NCBI GenBank assembly: GCA_022841915.1
Contig: JALHQN010000005.1
Span: 62,001-126,000 of the forward strand
Source: Burkholderiales bacterium
Lineage (GTDB): Bacteria > Pseudomonadota > Gammaproteobacteria > Burkholderiales > WYBJ01
DNA length: 64,000 bases
Direction: 5' to 3'
The first letter of the stretch is position 1. Each line of letters begins with the position of its first letter. The notes beneath the pieces were generated by a model. It had not been told where the DNA came from. It saw only the letters and a program-made list of their open reading frames with translations, and searched no databases. A program made the position numbers and the translations under genes. Positions 54,826-63,967 of the stretch are shown one piece after another.

Positions 54826-56367
54826 ATGCAGCATCACGATCGAACCCGTGCATCGCCATACCGCTGGTGGGTGGATCGTGCCGGCTGGTGGGCGTTGGGC
54901 GCTTTGGGCGCCGTTTGCCTTGCTGGTGCAGGGACATGGCTCGTCGCGGGCGCATGGATCGGGACGGGATTCTTCGCCAAACAGCTCTGTTCTGCGGTTT
55001 TCGTCTCCGGCAGATCGGCCGCGCAGGTAGTCGAATCCGATCTTCGCTTCTATTTGCCGGCGATGGTTCATCGTCACATCGATTGGAGCATCGACGCTGC
55101 GTCCGGCTGGGTGCATGCCGACTGGTTGGTCGGCGTTCATCGGGCTGCCCGCTACCAGGAAGGTCAGGGATGCCGGTTGGTCTACGCCAGTGACGAGGCC
55201 GGTGCGCCCCCGGCGTGGGCGCGTGGTCTCGCCGAGCGGGCCGCTCTCACGCCTGACGGCATCCGCGCCGCCCTGCCGATCGCACGGGACTCGAGCGGAG
55301 TGCGCGGTGGTGCAACCTCGTCGACGAGCGCCTCCGGCGACAGTCGTGCGCTCGGTCTCGTGGTGGATGCGGCTTTCGAGCCGTCGAGCCCCAACGCGGC
55401 TGTACCGGGCACGCGGGCCGTCGTGGTCATTCACCGCGGGGCCATCGTCGCCGAAAGGTACGCAGCGGGTTTCGACCAGGAGACTCGATTTCCCGGCTGG
55501 TCCTTGAGCAAGAGCGTCATGAACGCGCTCGTGGGCGCCCTGGTGCAGCAGGGGCATCTGCGGGTGACCGACCCGGTGCCGGTCGCGGCTTGGCAGAACC
55601 CCGGCGACCGGCGCGCCCGGCTTACGTTCGACCAGCTCTTGCGGATGTCGAGCGGCCTGCGCTTCGATGAAAACTACGACAGTCCCTTCAGCGATGTGAC
55701 CCGCATGCTCTTCGGTGTGGCGGATGCCGGCGCTTATGCGCAGGCGCGCCCTCTCGTGGCAGCCCCCGGGACGGCATGGTCGTATTCCAGCGGTTCGACG
55801 ACGGTGCTTGCGCACGCCCTCACTGCTTACGCGCACTCTCGTGCTTCGTATCAAGACATGCCCAGACGCTTGCTGTTCGAACCTCTGGGCATGAGTTCGG
55901 CCGTGATGGAGACCGATCCGAGCGGACATCTCGAGGCGACGTCGTCGGTCTACGCTTCCGCGCGCGACTGGGGGCGGTTCGGCTGGCTGTATGCCAATGC
56001 AGGGGTCTTCGGCGAGGTCCGTGTGCTGCCTGCGCACTGGGTCGCCTACAGTGCGACGCCGACGCTCGCCGATCGCAGCGGTCGCTACGGTGCGCACTTC
56101 TGGCTCTACACCGAGGACGACAGGCTGCGTGCGCGCCGGTCGGCGGGGGGCATCATTCCGCAAGACGCGTTCTATGCCGAGGGCTTCGGCGGACAGCGCA
56201 TCACCATCGTGCCGTCTCGCCAGCTCGTCATCGTGCGGCTGGGGGCCGCTGCCGACGAGGAGGCGTTCGATAACACGGCCTTCGCGGCGAGGATACTGGC
56301 TGCGTTCGGCAAGGGTGAAGACATGCGCCGGGCCGCTCGAAGCGCAGTTGGAGCGCGCAGCAGCTGA
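54826..56367 (+). CDS. serine hydrolase of the beta-lactamase/penicillin-binding family
   Basis: 513 residues with a single N-terminal membrane anchor (about 20-46) and a periplasmic class C beta-lactamase-like domain from about 170. Catalytic SxxK is in WSLSKSVMNAL, Tyr in WSYSSGSTTV, and AEGFGGQRI replaces the KTG box, as in many esterase-type members (EstB/6-aminohexanoate-dimer hydrolase group). LTFDQLLRMSSGLRF is a family block. Most likely an ester or amide hydrolase rather than a resistance enzyme. An N-terminal extension of about 130 residues between anchor and domain is unusual and unrecognised. Stop adjoins the convergent YihY gene. Confidence 0.87.
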   Translation: MQHHDRTRASPYRWWVDRAGWWALGALGAVCLAGAGTWLVAGAWIGTGFFAKQLCSAVFVSGRSAAQVVESDLRFYLPAMVHRHIDWSIDAASGWVHADWLVGVHRAARYQEGQGCRLVYASDEAGAPPAWARGLAERAALTPDGIRAALPIARDSSGVRGGATSSTSASGDSRALGLVVDAAFEPSSPNAAVPGTRAVVVIHRGAIVAERYAAGFDQETRFPGWSLSKSVMNALVGALVQQGHLRVTDPVPVAAWQNPGDRRARLTFDQLLRMSSGLRFDENYDSPFSDVTRMLFGVADAGAYAQARPLVAAPGTAWSYSSGSTTVLAHALTAYAHSRASYQDMPRRLLFEPLGMSSAVMETDPSGHLEATSSVYASARDWGRFGWLYANAGVFGEVRVLPAHWVAYSATPTLADRSGRYGAHFWLYTEDDRLRARRSAGGIIPQDAFYAEGFGGQRITIVPSRQLVIVRLGAAADEEAFDNTAFAARILAAFGKGEDMRRAARSAVGARSS

Positions 56368-56371
56368 GTCG

Positions 56372-57286
56372 TCATCTGGGCCGGGTGGCCGCCGACGTGT
56401 CGCGCTCCGGCGCTGAGGAAGCGGCAGGATCATCGCTTCGAATCGACGCGAGCCAGAACTTGTTGAGTTCTGCGCCGAGCAGAAAGACCGCCGCCGAGTA
56501 GTAGATCCACAGCAGCAGGACCGCCAGAGAGCCGGCAGCACCGTAGGCCGAGGTGGTGGCGGAATTTCCCAAGTAAAAGCCGATCGCCAACTGGCCGGCG
56601 AGGAACAGCACGGTCGTGATCAAGGCGGCACGCCCGACGTCACGCCATCGCAGACGGATGGCCGGCAGCAGCTTGTAGATGGCAGCGAATATCGACGCCA
56701 CGAGGGCGACAGCCAGCGCGGTCGAAAGCACCTGGACTGTGATGGCGCCGCTGAGGCCGATGACTTCGGCAAGGCGTTTCGATGCCAGCGCAACGAACGC
56801 ATTGACGGCCAGGGACACCACCAGCAAGAAGGCGATCACCAAAATCAAGCCGAGCGCGGCAAGGCGCGTACGCAGCAGTCCCCAGAGGCCCGGCTGGGCG
56901 CGGGCTTGCACACCCCAGATCTCGTCCAGGCTCTCCTTGAGTTCGGCGAATGCCGTGGTGGCGCCGATCAGCAGCACGGGAAAGGCGATGGCCAAGGCGG
57001 TGAAGCCCTGCGCTTCTTGCCGGGTATGGGTCAAGACGGATTCGATCACCTCGGCGCCCGCCGGACCGACCAAGGCGCCGAGCTGCGCGTGCATCTCTTC
57101 GCTTGCGAGCGTCGCATCGACCACGAAGCTCACCAGCCACAAGACGATGACGAGGATCGGGGTGAGCGAGAATGCCGTATAGAAGGCGAGCGCAGCCGCC
57201 TTGCGGCTGCATCGATCGCTGCTCCATGCGGCCGCGACGCGGCTCGTGAAGTCGTAGAGTCGGGTTATCGGGGATGGAAGGCGCAT
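56372..57286 (-). CDS. YihY/BrkB family inner-membrane protein
   Basis: 304-residue protein with six helices of the UPF0761/YihY family (formerly confused with RNase BN). Signatures are AAALAFYTAFSLTPILVIV near 31-49, FAELKESLDEIWGVQ near 112-126 and GAAGSLAVLLLWIYYSAAVF near 251-270. Function unknown. In this neighbourhood it clusters with other envelope-stress genes (DUF1328, PLD-VTT), all on the minus strand but with separate gaps. Confidence 0.92.
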   Translation of the reverse strand: MRLPSPITRLYDFTSRVAAAWSSDRCSRKAAALAFYTAFSLTPILVIVLWLVSFVVDATLASEEMHAQLGALVGPAGAEVIESVLTHTRQEAQGFTALAIAFPVLLIGATTAFAELKESLDEIWGVQARAQPGLWGLLRTRLAALGLILVIAFLLVVSLAVNAFVALASKRLAEVIGLSGAITVQVLSTALAVALVASIFAAIYKLLPAIRLRWRDVGRAALITTVLFLAGQLAIGFYLGNSATTSAYGAAGSLAVLLLWIYYSAAVFLLGAELNKFWLASIRSDDPAASSAPERDTSAATRPR

Positions 57287-57361
57287 GGACGGGTGCCTGC
57301 CGGTGACATGGAGCGGCCAGCCGGCAAGCTCGGGGATGCTGTTGCGTGCGGCGAATGCGTA

Positions 57362-57526
57362 CTACATCGGGGGCGTGCGGCCGCGCAGGAAGAAGATGAG
57401 CGCAAGTACCAGGCCGACCACGAACAGTATCCACGCGATGCTCGAAGCCGTCCCCGCGACACCGCTGAAGCCCAACAAGCCGGCAATGATTGCAACTACC
57501 AGAAAAACCAAGGCCCAATTCAACAT
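57362..57526 (-). CDS. DUF1328 (YtjA-like) small membrane protein
   Basis: 54 residues, two helices: [20 protein letters not shown] and [20 protein letters not shown]. The [17 protein letters not shown] core is diagnostic for the family. Function unknown; DUF1328 genes in Burkholderiales often sit with BON and CsbD-type stress genes, as here. gaggag lies seven bases before the ATG at 57526, which rules out the 11-residue longer frame. Confidence 0.9.
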   Translation of the reverse strand: MLNWALVFLVVAIIAGLLGFSGVAGTASSIAWILFVVGLVLALIFFLRGRTPPM

Positions 57527-57620
57527 GACGTTCTCCTCTATGATGTCTGCCTGGACCATTGCGCAACTGCCGTGCCTTGGTCCACCGCGACTGCTCCTGC
57601 GCGTTCACCAGGGAGGCCGG

Positions 57621-59795
57621 TCATCGAGGATGCGCCTCGTCGTGTATCGGCTCGCCCGAAGCGCGATGGAGCCAACGTGTGACGAGCACACTGCCCAGAA
57701 GCAGCAATCCCACTGCGCCGCCCACGAACCACCAATTGATTCGCGACGGGTCGTGCAGGGCCGCCTGCGCGGCGTCGCCGATGATGGTGGCGGTCAGCGT
57801 TCCCGGCAGCATGCCGAGAAAGGTGCCCGCATTGAGTTGCCACAGTTTTATTCGTATCGCGCCGGCCACCATGCTTTCGACGATGAAAGGTGCAATGGGC
57901 ACCAGTCGCACCGCGGTTACGGCGATCACGCCACGTTTGCGCAGCGCCTGTGACAGACGGTTCAGGCGCGGTCCGGCCAGTCGCCGCACGGTTTGCCGGC
58001 CGACGGCGCGGCCTGCGTAGAAGCCGGCTGTCGATGCGATGAGGACACCGGTCATCGCGTAGACAAAGCCCTCCCACGGGCCGAAGGAAACGACGGCGGC
58101 GAGCGTGATCAGCGGCCTGGGAAACATCACCACGGACGCGGGCGTGTAGGCCGCCACGACGACGAGCGGCGCCCACCAGTACCGGGAGAACGAATCGGTC
58201 CATGCGATCACGTTCTGAGCGGTAAAGAGATCGGCCACGGGAGTGAAGCGCCACAGCAGGGTGAGCGCAGCGACGACGGCAATCGCGCCGATCAGCTTGC
58301 CCCAGGGGAAAGCGGGCTGTGTCTCGATGGTTTCGGCGGTCAGATGGTTCACCAGTTGATCGATCGTGACCGGCTTTTCCATGTCGCCCAGGGCGGCCGC
58401 GCTCAGGACGGTTTCCGAGGGCATTTCGATCTCCAGCGGTGCAAGCTTGCGGCCTTCCTTGCCGAGGACATCGATCGCGCTTCGCATCGATCCCTTCTCG
58501 CCGATGACGCGCGCGACCTCATCGGGCTGAGCCTCCAGATGCTCGGCGAGCAGATGGTCACGAAACGCCCGGATGCCGCTTGCCACGCGCGCCTGACCGT
58601 CGGCCTGCAGCACCAGATCGCATTCGGTGTCGACGCCCATCGAACGATTGCTCAGATTGGCCGATCCAATGCGCAGCCACTCGTCGTCGACGATCATCAA
58701 CTTCGAGTGCGTGTCGACGCACGTGTTCTGCGCCAGGCCGTGAACATGCGGGTAGCAAGCGTAGAAGCGCCCATGCTCATCGGCCTTGCGCAAGTCTTCC
58801 ACATGCCGCGCGCGCAACACCTGCATGGTGACTTCTTCGAGCCAGCCGTGACTGAGCAGCCGGGTCACGAGCACGATCTCCGGGCCGTCCGGCTCGCGCA
58901 ATCGCTCCGCCAGCGCCTGCGCGATCTTGTGCGAGGTGAAGTACTGATTCTCGATGTAGATGTAGTCGCGCGCCCGCGCGATCATGTCGAGATAGAGCCT
59001 CTCCACGTGGTGCACCGGGGGAGCGTCTTCGATTGCCGGTGAGGTGCAAGCGATGCCGAAGTGCACGTTGGTCATGTCCGGCTGCAGCGCGCTGGGCCAG
59101 GGATCGTGCCGGGTTTCGATCGGATTGAGACGTTCGCCGGTGGCGGCCAGCCAGCGTCCCCGGACGATATCTCCCAGCGCTCGTGCCGCTTGACCATCGA
59201 CCGCCGCCATCATGTCGTGCATGGGCGGATAGGGCTCCCCCTCGAACGTACGGCCCGGCTCGTCAGGGCGATGCGCAGGGGTATCCCAGCGCCTGTTGGT
59301 GAGATCGAGGCCGCCGACGAAGGCGATCTGATCGTCGATCACCACGATTTTCTGGTGATGCGAGCCTGCAAGCGGGTGCGTGTCGTCGAAGCGAAAATGA
59401 ACGCGCCGATGCGGCTTCCAGCTCAGACCGTAAATGGGCGACACCTCGCGATCGGCGCCGAATATCACCGGATAGTCCCATTCCAGCAGCCGGATATGAA
59501 GGCCGCGACGGGCGCGAGCGAGATCGTTCAGAAACTGTCCGAGCCGCAGCGCGGGTCGAGATTCGGTATCGTGACTCAATACGGTGCGGCTGTCGAAGTC
59601 CCAGCCGACGATCATGATGGAACGGCGCGCCTTGCGTGCCGCGCGTACGAAGGCCTCGTAGTAGGCCGCGCCATCGACCAGCAGGGACACGCGTTGCGCA
59701 TAGCCGACCGCGCAACAATTCACGCCAGGACGGAAAAGATTGGTGCTCGGTTCGGAGGGGTGCGAGTCGGGCTCTGGCGGCTGGGGGAAACTCAT
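57621..59795 (-). CDS. phospholipase D-like / VTT-domain fusion protein
   Basis: 724 residues. The N-terminal two-thirds is a PLD-superfamily phosphodiesterase with two HKD motifs, HHQKIVVIDD near 155 and HSKLMIVDDEWLRIGSANLSN near 365. The C-terminal third (about 500-724) has a VTT/DedA-like membrane domain: FPRPLITLAAVVSFG with GPWEGFVYA, RKRGVIAVTAVRLVPIAPFI and GTFLGMLPGTLTATIIG. The fusion places a phospholipid-cutting or synthase-like domain on a lipid-scramblase-type module, so remodelling of a membrane phospholipid such as cardiolipin is likely. The ATG at 59795 has a weak ribosome site. Confidence 0.9.
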   Translation of the reverse strand: MSFPQPPEPDSHPSEPSTNLFRPGVNCCAVGYAQRVSLLVDGAAYYEAFVRAARKARRSIMIVGWDFDSRTVLSHDTESRPALRLGQFLNDLARARRGLHIRLLEWDYPVIFGADREVSPIYGLSWKPHRRVHFRFDDTHPLAGSHHQKIVVIDDQIAFVGGLDLTNRRWDTPAHRPDEPGRTFEGEPYPPMHDMMAAVDGQAARALGDIVRGRWLAATGERLNPIETRHDPWPSALQPDMTNVHFGIACTSPAIEDAPPVHHVERLYLDMIARARDYIYIENQYFTSHKIAQALAERLREPDGPEIVLVTRLLSHGWLEEVTMQVLRARHVEDLRKADEHGRFYACYPHVHGLAQNTCVDTHSKLMIVDDEWLRIGSANLSNRSMGVDTECDLVLQADGQARVASGIRAFRDHLLAEHLEAQPDEVARVIGEKGSMRSAIDVLGKEGRKLAPLEIEMPSETVLSAAALGDMEKPVTIDQLVNHLTAETIETQPAFPWGKLIGAIAVVAALTLLWRFTPVADLFTAQNVIAWTDSFSRYWWAPLVVVAAYTPASVVMFPRPLITLAAVVSFGPWEGFVYAMTGVLIASTAGFYAGRAVGRQTVRRLAGPRLNRLSQALRKRGVIAVTAVRLVPIAPFIVESMVAGAIRIKLWQLNAGTFLGMLPGTLTATIIGDAAQAALHDPSRINWWFVGGAVGLLLLGSVLVTRWLHRASGEPIHDEAHPR

Positions 59796-59965
59796 GGGGG
59801 ATCCCGGGGGCCGTGTGTCGTCCCGGTGTTCGTCCTTTTGGGCAAGCGTGCGTCGATGCGGCACCATGCGCAATAAGTGTGCCGCGCTGGACCGGCACGG
59901 TGTGACGCGTGCTGGCGGCCCGCGGGTAAGTTTTGTTCGTGATCGGTAAAGTTTGACGGTCGCGC

Positions 59966-61102
59966 TCATGTTCGGGCCAGAAGGACGGCCAATGGCTTCA
60001 GCCCCGGAAGGCGTTCCGCACATATGCGCAGAGCGACCAGCAGCGGTACGGCCAGCAACAGGCCACCGATACCCCGCATCCACGCCCAGAAAAGCACCCG
60101 AACGAAAATGACAACGGGGTGGATGACGAGATGCCAGCCGAGCAGAAAAGGCAAGATGGGCTGATCCTCGACGAAGCTGAGCAGCAGAAAGGCCCCGGGT
60201 GGAGCGAGGATGTCGAACGGTGCGTCGAAGGTGATCGATGCGACCGCGGTGATCAGGGTGGTCGCCACCAGCGGACCTAGATACCGCAGAAAATTGAGCA
60301 GTGCGATCTCGACGTCCAAAACGATCGGCGTGGGCATATCCAAGGCCCAGAGTGCGAGCTCACTGGCGGCACCCGCGCCGATGGTGACCAGCGGGATGGT
60401 GGCGAAGTAGCGTCCGGCTTCATGTTGCGTGGCGCGGACGATTCCGATCATGCGCAGCTTTCATTCGCGCTCGGGAGTGAGGGTCACGAGCTTGCGCAGC
60501 AGCAGTTCGATCGAGGCGAGCAGAAAGTACAGGGGCATGACGGTTCCGAGGGCAGTGACCAGAGTCGCCAGCGTCATGTCCAGCATGGCGGTAGCCGGGC
60601 GCTCCACCACGACTTCGCGAGGTTTGGGCTTGCCGTTGTCGGCCTGTCCCATCTCGCCGACCTTCTCGGTGGCCTCCCGTACCGCGGTCACTGGACGCAT
60701 CAATGCCGTGACCTTGTCTTCGAGTTGGCGCAATTGTGCCGGCGCGGCAACGATCCAGCGCTGAATCGGCGCTGCTATGTTGACAGCGAGCGCGCCGATG
60801 CCGCTCAGTACGACGACCATGACGAGGCCGGCTGCGAGCGGTTGGGGAATGCGCAGTCGAGCCGGGGCTCTGACCGCGGGCGAAAGCAAACGCGCCAGCG
60901 TGCCGGCTGCCATCACAGGCAGCAGAAACGAAGACATCAAATACAGGGTGAAGCCGCGCGCGATCAGCACCAGGGCATAGACGCCCCGGCGAATGGACTG
61001 CGCCCACGGCTCGAAGGTGGCAGCGCGTTCTACGGACCCGTCCGGCGTAGCACTCGACGTGTCTGCTGCGCGTGGCGCCCGTTCCATACCGCTCGAGGCC
61101 AT
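59966..61102 (-). pseudogene. AI-2E (PerM) family transporter split by an in-frame TGA
   Basis: Two reading frames lie in the same register, 61102-60461 and 60451-59966, separated by TGA at 60463-60461. Together they make about 378 residues of an AI-2E transporter: helices GFTLYLMSSFLLPVMAAG and RIPQPLAAGLVMVVVLSG, then LLRKLVTLTPERE-stop-KLRMIGIV, AGRYFATIPLVTIGAG, LLNFLRYLGPLVATTLI and WMRGIGGLLLAVPLLVALR. The stop replaces one residue in an Arg/Lys-rich stretch, consistent with CGA to TGA. A downstream ATG (60451) could make the C-terminal half separately. There is no redox-active position or SECIS logic, so I do not treat it as selenocysteine. A sequencing error is also possible. Confidence 0.75.
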
Positions 61103-61268
61103 CACGTCAGTCCTCGCTGCAGACGAATGGAGTCGCACGTGGGTGGGTCGTGTGCTCAAGCGAAACCGGCATGCCGCGAAAAAAGTCACGCAGCGGGGTC
61201 GGGCATCCTAGTTGCGAGTGTGGTTGCACTGAGCCTATTTCACACTCACAAAAATGGAGACTTCTAAA

Positions 61269-61703
61269 ATGAACGGACGATCGTTGTCGGTTACCGCTGC
61301 CGCATTTCTGGCGCTTGCCGCACTAAGCGGCTGCAATCGGGAAGAAGAGCGGGTGACGCCTAGCCCTGAGACCACTGCGCCGCCCTCGGCTCCTGCCCCC
61401 GCCCCGGGCGCCGAAGCGCCGCCCGTCGGCGCCCCGTTGACCACTCCGCCAGCGGGTGACGCGACCGATCGGACTGCCGGGCAGACCGTGGATGACGTGG
61501 GCATTACAGCGAAGGTGAAGGCCGCACTGATGTCGGAGTCCGGCGTCGATGGCTTGAAGATCAATGTGGATACCTTCAACGGGCGTGTGACGCTCAAAGG
61601 AGACGTGCCGAACCAGGGGCAGGTGGACAAGGCCGGACAGCTCGCCCGAGGCGTCGAAGGCGTGAAGGAGGTCGACAATCGGCTGTCCGTCACGCCCGGC
61701 TAA
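61269..61703 (+). CDS. BON-domain lipoprotein
   Basis: 144 residues: lipobox LSGC (Cys about 22) after a short hydrophobic signal, an Ala/Pro-rich linker (about 30-65) and one BON domain (about 75-142, with VDDVGITAKVKAALMSES, FNGRVTLKGDVPNQGQ and VEGVKEVDNRL). BON domains bind phospholipid; the best-known lipoprotein relative, DolP, supports outer-membrane integrity. ggag is nine bases before the ATG. Single gene ending at a GC-rich hairpin (61711-61730). Confidence 0.9.
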   Translation: MNGRSLSVTAAAFLALAALSGCNREEERVTPSPETTAPPSAPAPAPGAEAPPVGAPLTTPPAGDATDRTAGQTVDDVGITAKVKAALMSESGVDGLKINVDTFNGRVTLKGDVPNQGQVDKAGQLARGVEGVKEVDNRLSVTPG

Positions 61704-62027
61704 CTCGGGGCGAGGCCCGGATGGGCCTCGTGGGGAGACCTAGCGCGCCGGGATTGTGTCTTTCCGCACCGCACGTACGGAAACTGTCATAGTGCGGCCC
61801 CAGAAGGTGCGCGAGAAGGATGCGGGCGCGCACGTTCGACGCAGAGCCCGGCATCCGACCTAACCTGAACGCTAGCCGCGTTCGGGGGAGGAGGAGGCGA
61901 GCGAGCGCTACTTCCTCACGCCCTGCTCGGGGCTACCATCGTTCTGTTCGAATGCAGTGCGCGAGCGGTCCCTCTGCGAGGTCGACCGCACGAGAACGAA
62001 CGGTGCGAACCGACAATGTTCGGCCGT
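61704..62027. other. intergenic region, 324 bp
   Basis: Non-coding between the BON lipoprotein (plus) and the glycine-zipper gene (minus), whose 3' ends face each other. It contains cgaggccc / gggcctcg (61711-61730), an 8-bp stem with a four-base loop without a T tract. The rest has no open frame I can support. Confidence 0.45.
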
Positions 62028-62609
62028 TTACGGTGTCGCGTTCGGGCTTGTGGTCGGGGGTATGCGCGCATCGAAGTCCTTCCACTGACCATGCTGCCAA
62101 ACGCCTTCGGCTTGCGCGACGTCCATTGCCCCCGCCGACTCGAGAGCGCTGATCGCGCTTTCTTCTTCGTCCGCTCCAGCGTCGACATTCACGGCGATGC
62201 GCATGCCGCCGGGCTGCTCTACGGGGTGTGTCTTGGTGGACTCGTCGGGGGAAGCATCATCGTCGACTTGGGACATGGCCCCCATAAGCGAGCCGATATA
62301 GGCGCCAACACCCGCGCCGGCCAGCACGGCCGCCAAGCCGGCAATGGGAAATGCCAGCGCGCCCACTGCGCCCAGTGCGAGCCCCGCCCCGCCGCCCATG
62401 GCAGCGCCCGTCAAGGCGCCCGGCGCGCTATCGGCGGTCGCGCCATCGCGCAGCGAATCACCTCCTACAGGGTGATGATCGTGCTGGCCGGGTGGTGGCG
62501 TGTAGAAGGCTCCGTACTGTTCTCGCGTGAAGCCGGCGTGGGCGATTGCAGCAAACGCCTTCTTGACACCATCGATGTTGTCGAATCGACCGGTGATGAG
62601 CTTTGCCAT
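62028..62609 (-). CDS. glycine-zipper stress protein with general-stress-type N-terminal domain
   Basis: 193 residues. N-terminus MAKLITGRFDNIDGVKKAFA resembles the short domain of general stress proteins of the 17M type (a name-level recognition only), followed by a Gly/Ala-rich double helix (about 75-125, GALTGAAMGGGAGLALGAVGA) like a glycine zipper, and a second small alpha/beta part, RIAVNVDAGADEEESAISAL. This suggests an envelope-associated protein. The start at 62609 has gggag six bases upstream; the longer frame to 62834 lies over the small lipoprotein's region and is rejected. Confidence 0.75.
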   Translation of the reverse strand: MAKLITGRFDNIDGVKKAFAAIAHAGFTREQYGAFYTPPPGQHDHHPVGGDSLRDGATADSAPGALTGAAMGGGAGLALGAVGALAFPIAGLAAVLAGAGVGAYIGSLMGAMSQVDDDASPDESTKTHPVEQPGGMRIAVNVDAGADEEESAISALESAGAMDVAQAEGVWQHGQWKDFDARIPPTTSPNATP

Positions 62610-62739
62610 GATGACTCCCGAGCAATATTGTCGATGCAATGGCTGCGCAAGCCGCGTGCCCCCTGCGCGCGAGGTACCCCTCGGTTGGGGCATGCGCTCT
62701 GCATTGAAGATCGTGTGCCAAACGATTGAGGAAGAATCC

Positions 62740-62892
62740 ATGCACAAGCCGACAGCCTGCGCGCTTCTGGCATGCGTTGCACTTTCTGCCTGCGAACCGA
62801 GAAGCGTGCCTCCGACTCCGAAGACAATGCCCATCGAAAGGTCTTTTCACGGCGTTGCTCCGCCCCCAGCGATGGTCTTGCGCATGGACTGA
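62740..62892 (+). CDS. small lipoprotein, 50 residues
   Basis: Signal peptide with lipobox LSAC (MHKPTACALLACVALSAC); the mature part, about 33 residues, is Pro-rich with a basic residue or two. gagga lies seven bases before the ATG at 62740. Too short for family assignment. It lies upstream of and in the same direction as the BON protein at 62972, 79 bp away, and divergent from the glycine-zipper gene, so it may be co-regulated with the stress genes. Its reading frame is only part of a longer open frame, so it is easily missed. Confidence 0.6.
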   Translation: MHKPTACALLACVALSACEPRSVPPTPKTMPIERSFHGVAPPPAMVLRMD

Positions 62893-62971
62893 GCGTGGTG
62901 GCGCGGGAACAGGGCGTGCAATCCCAGTCTCGCACGGCGCGTTGGAGCGCCTTCTCATCAGGAGAGCGATC

Positions 62972-63946
62972 ATGACTCGGTACGAAGACGACCGCTATCG
63001 CGGCAGGCGTCCGGAGGCGGACGCGCGTGGGGGAGATGCTGCACCCCGGGAAGAGCGAGCCCGCAACGACCGCGATCCGAACATTGGACGCTCCCGCGGG
63101 AACGGATTGGAGCGCTTCGAGCGTGGCGGGGAATCTCAGTCCGCCTACTCGCCCGAAGGGCGACAGACGCTGCGGGAAGGCGAAAGAGACGTTCGAGATC
63201 ATTCACGTGGTCAGCATCGCAACGGCGGATACGATCCCTACGGCCCTCGCGAATACCCGCAAGGCGGCGGCTATGGCGGCTATGGAGAAACGCCGGGTGA
63301 GGGCGCCGGCGGATTGGGCAGCGGGCGCCATTACAGCGCCGAGCCGGGCTGGGGTCCCGGATACGGGGCGCGGGGTAACGAGCGCGCGCGTTGGCGCGCC
63401 GGCGAGGGCAGTTTCCAGCAGGGCCACGACCCACGCGGGCCCCACCCGGAGCCTGAGCGGCTCGATCCGGCGAGCGGCGAATCCCAGTTCCGAGATGACG
63501 AGCGCCTCGGCTCGTATTGGGGCAGGGCGGGCCGGGGCCCGATGCCGCCGGGACCGCGGTACGGACGCGGGCCCACGGGGTATCAGCGCTCGGACGAGCG
63601 CCTGAAGGAGGACATTTGCGAGCGCTTGATGTGGCGAGGCGAACACCTCGATGTCAGCGAGGTGTCGATAGAAGTCAAGGACGGCCATGTCGTGCTCGAA
63701 GGCGCGGTCCCCGAGCGGCGGATGAAGCGCGCGCTCGAAGACGTGGTCGACGAATGCATGGGCGTAAAGGAGATCGAGAACCGAATTCGTGTGACGTACG
63801 CCGAGCATAGTCACGTCCATGCAGAGCGCGCATCCCAGCAGGTCGCGGCGAGTTCAAGCGTGGGAGCGGGGCCAGGCAACGCCTCGGCAGTCTCCGGAAT
63901 GAGCACCTCTCCCGGCGGCCGATCAGGGGAGGCATCCGAGTCATGA
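62972..63946 (+). CDS. Gly/Arg-rich BON-domain protein
   Basis: 324 residues, no signal peptide. Residues 1-205 are low-complexity, rich in Arg, Gly, Asp and Pro (GGYGGYGETPGEGAGG and similar), and probably disordered. A single BON domain follows at about 208-285: RLKEDICERLMWRGEHLD, VSIEVKDGHVVLEGAV, MKRALEDVVDECMGVKEIEN. The Ser/Gly tail is again disordered. aggag lies seven bases before the ATG. The architecture recurs in Burkholderiales stress regions with DUF1328 proteins; function unknown. Confidence 0.85.
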   Translation: MTRYEDDRYRGRRPEADARGGDAAPREERARNDRDPNIGRSRGNGLERFERGGESQSAYSPEGRQTLREGERDVRDHSRGQHRNGGYDPYGPREYPQGGGYGGYGETPGEGAGGLGSGRHYSAEPGWGPGYGARGNERARWRAGEGSFQQGHDPRGPHPEPERLDPASGESQFRDDERLGSYWGRAGRGPMPPGPRYGRGPTGYQRSDERLKEDICERLMWRGEHLDVSEVSIEVKDGHVVLEGAVPERRMKRALEDVVDECMGVKEIENRIRVTYAEHSHVHAERASQQVAASSSVGAGPGNASAVSGMSTSPGGRSGEASES

Positions 63947-63967
63947 ATGTTGAAGGCAGGAGAGGTG

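Noticed and set aside
60461-60463. Selenocysteine codon in the AI-2E transporter
   Set aside because: The position is a basic loop residue, not a redox site, and no SECIS logic applies; a nonsense mutation is simpler.
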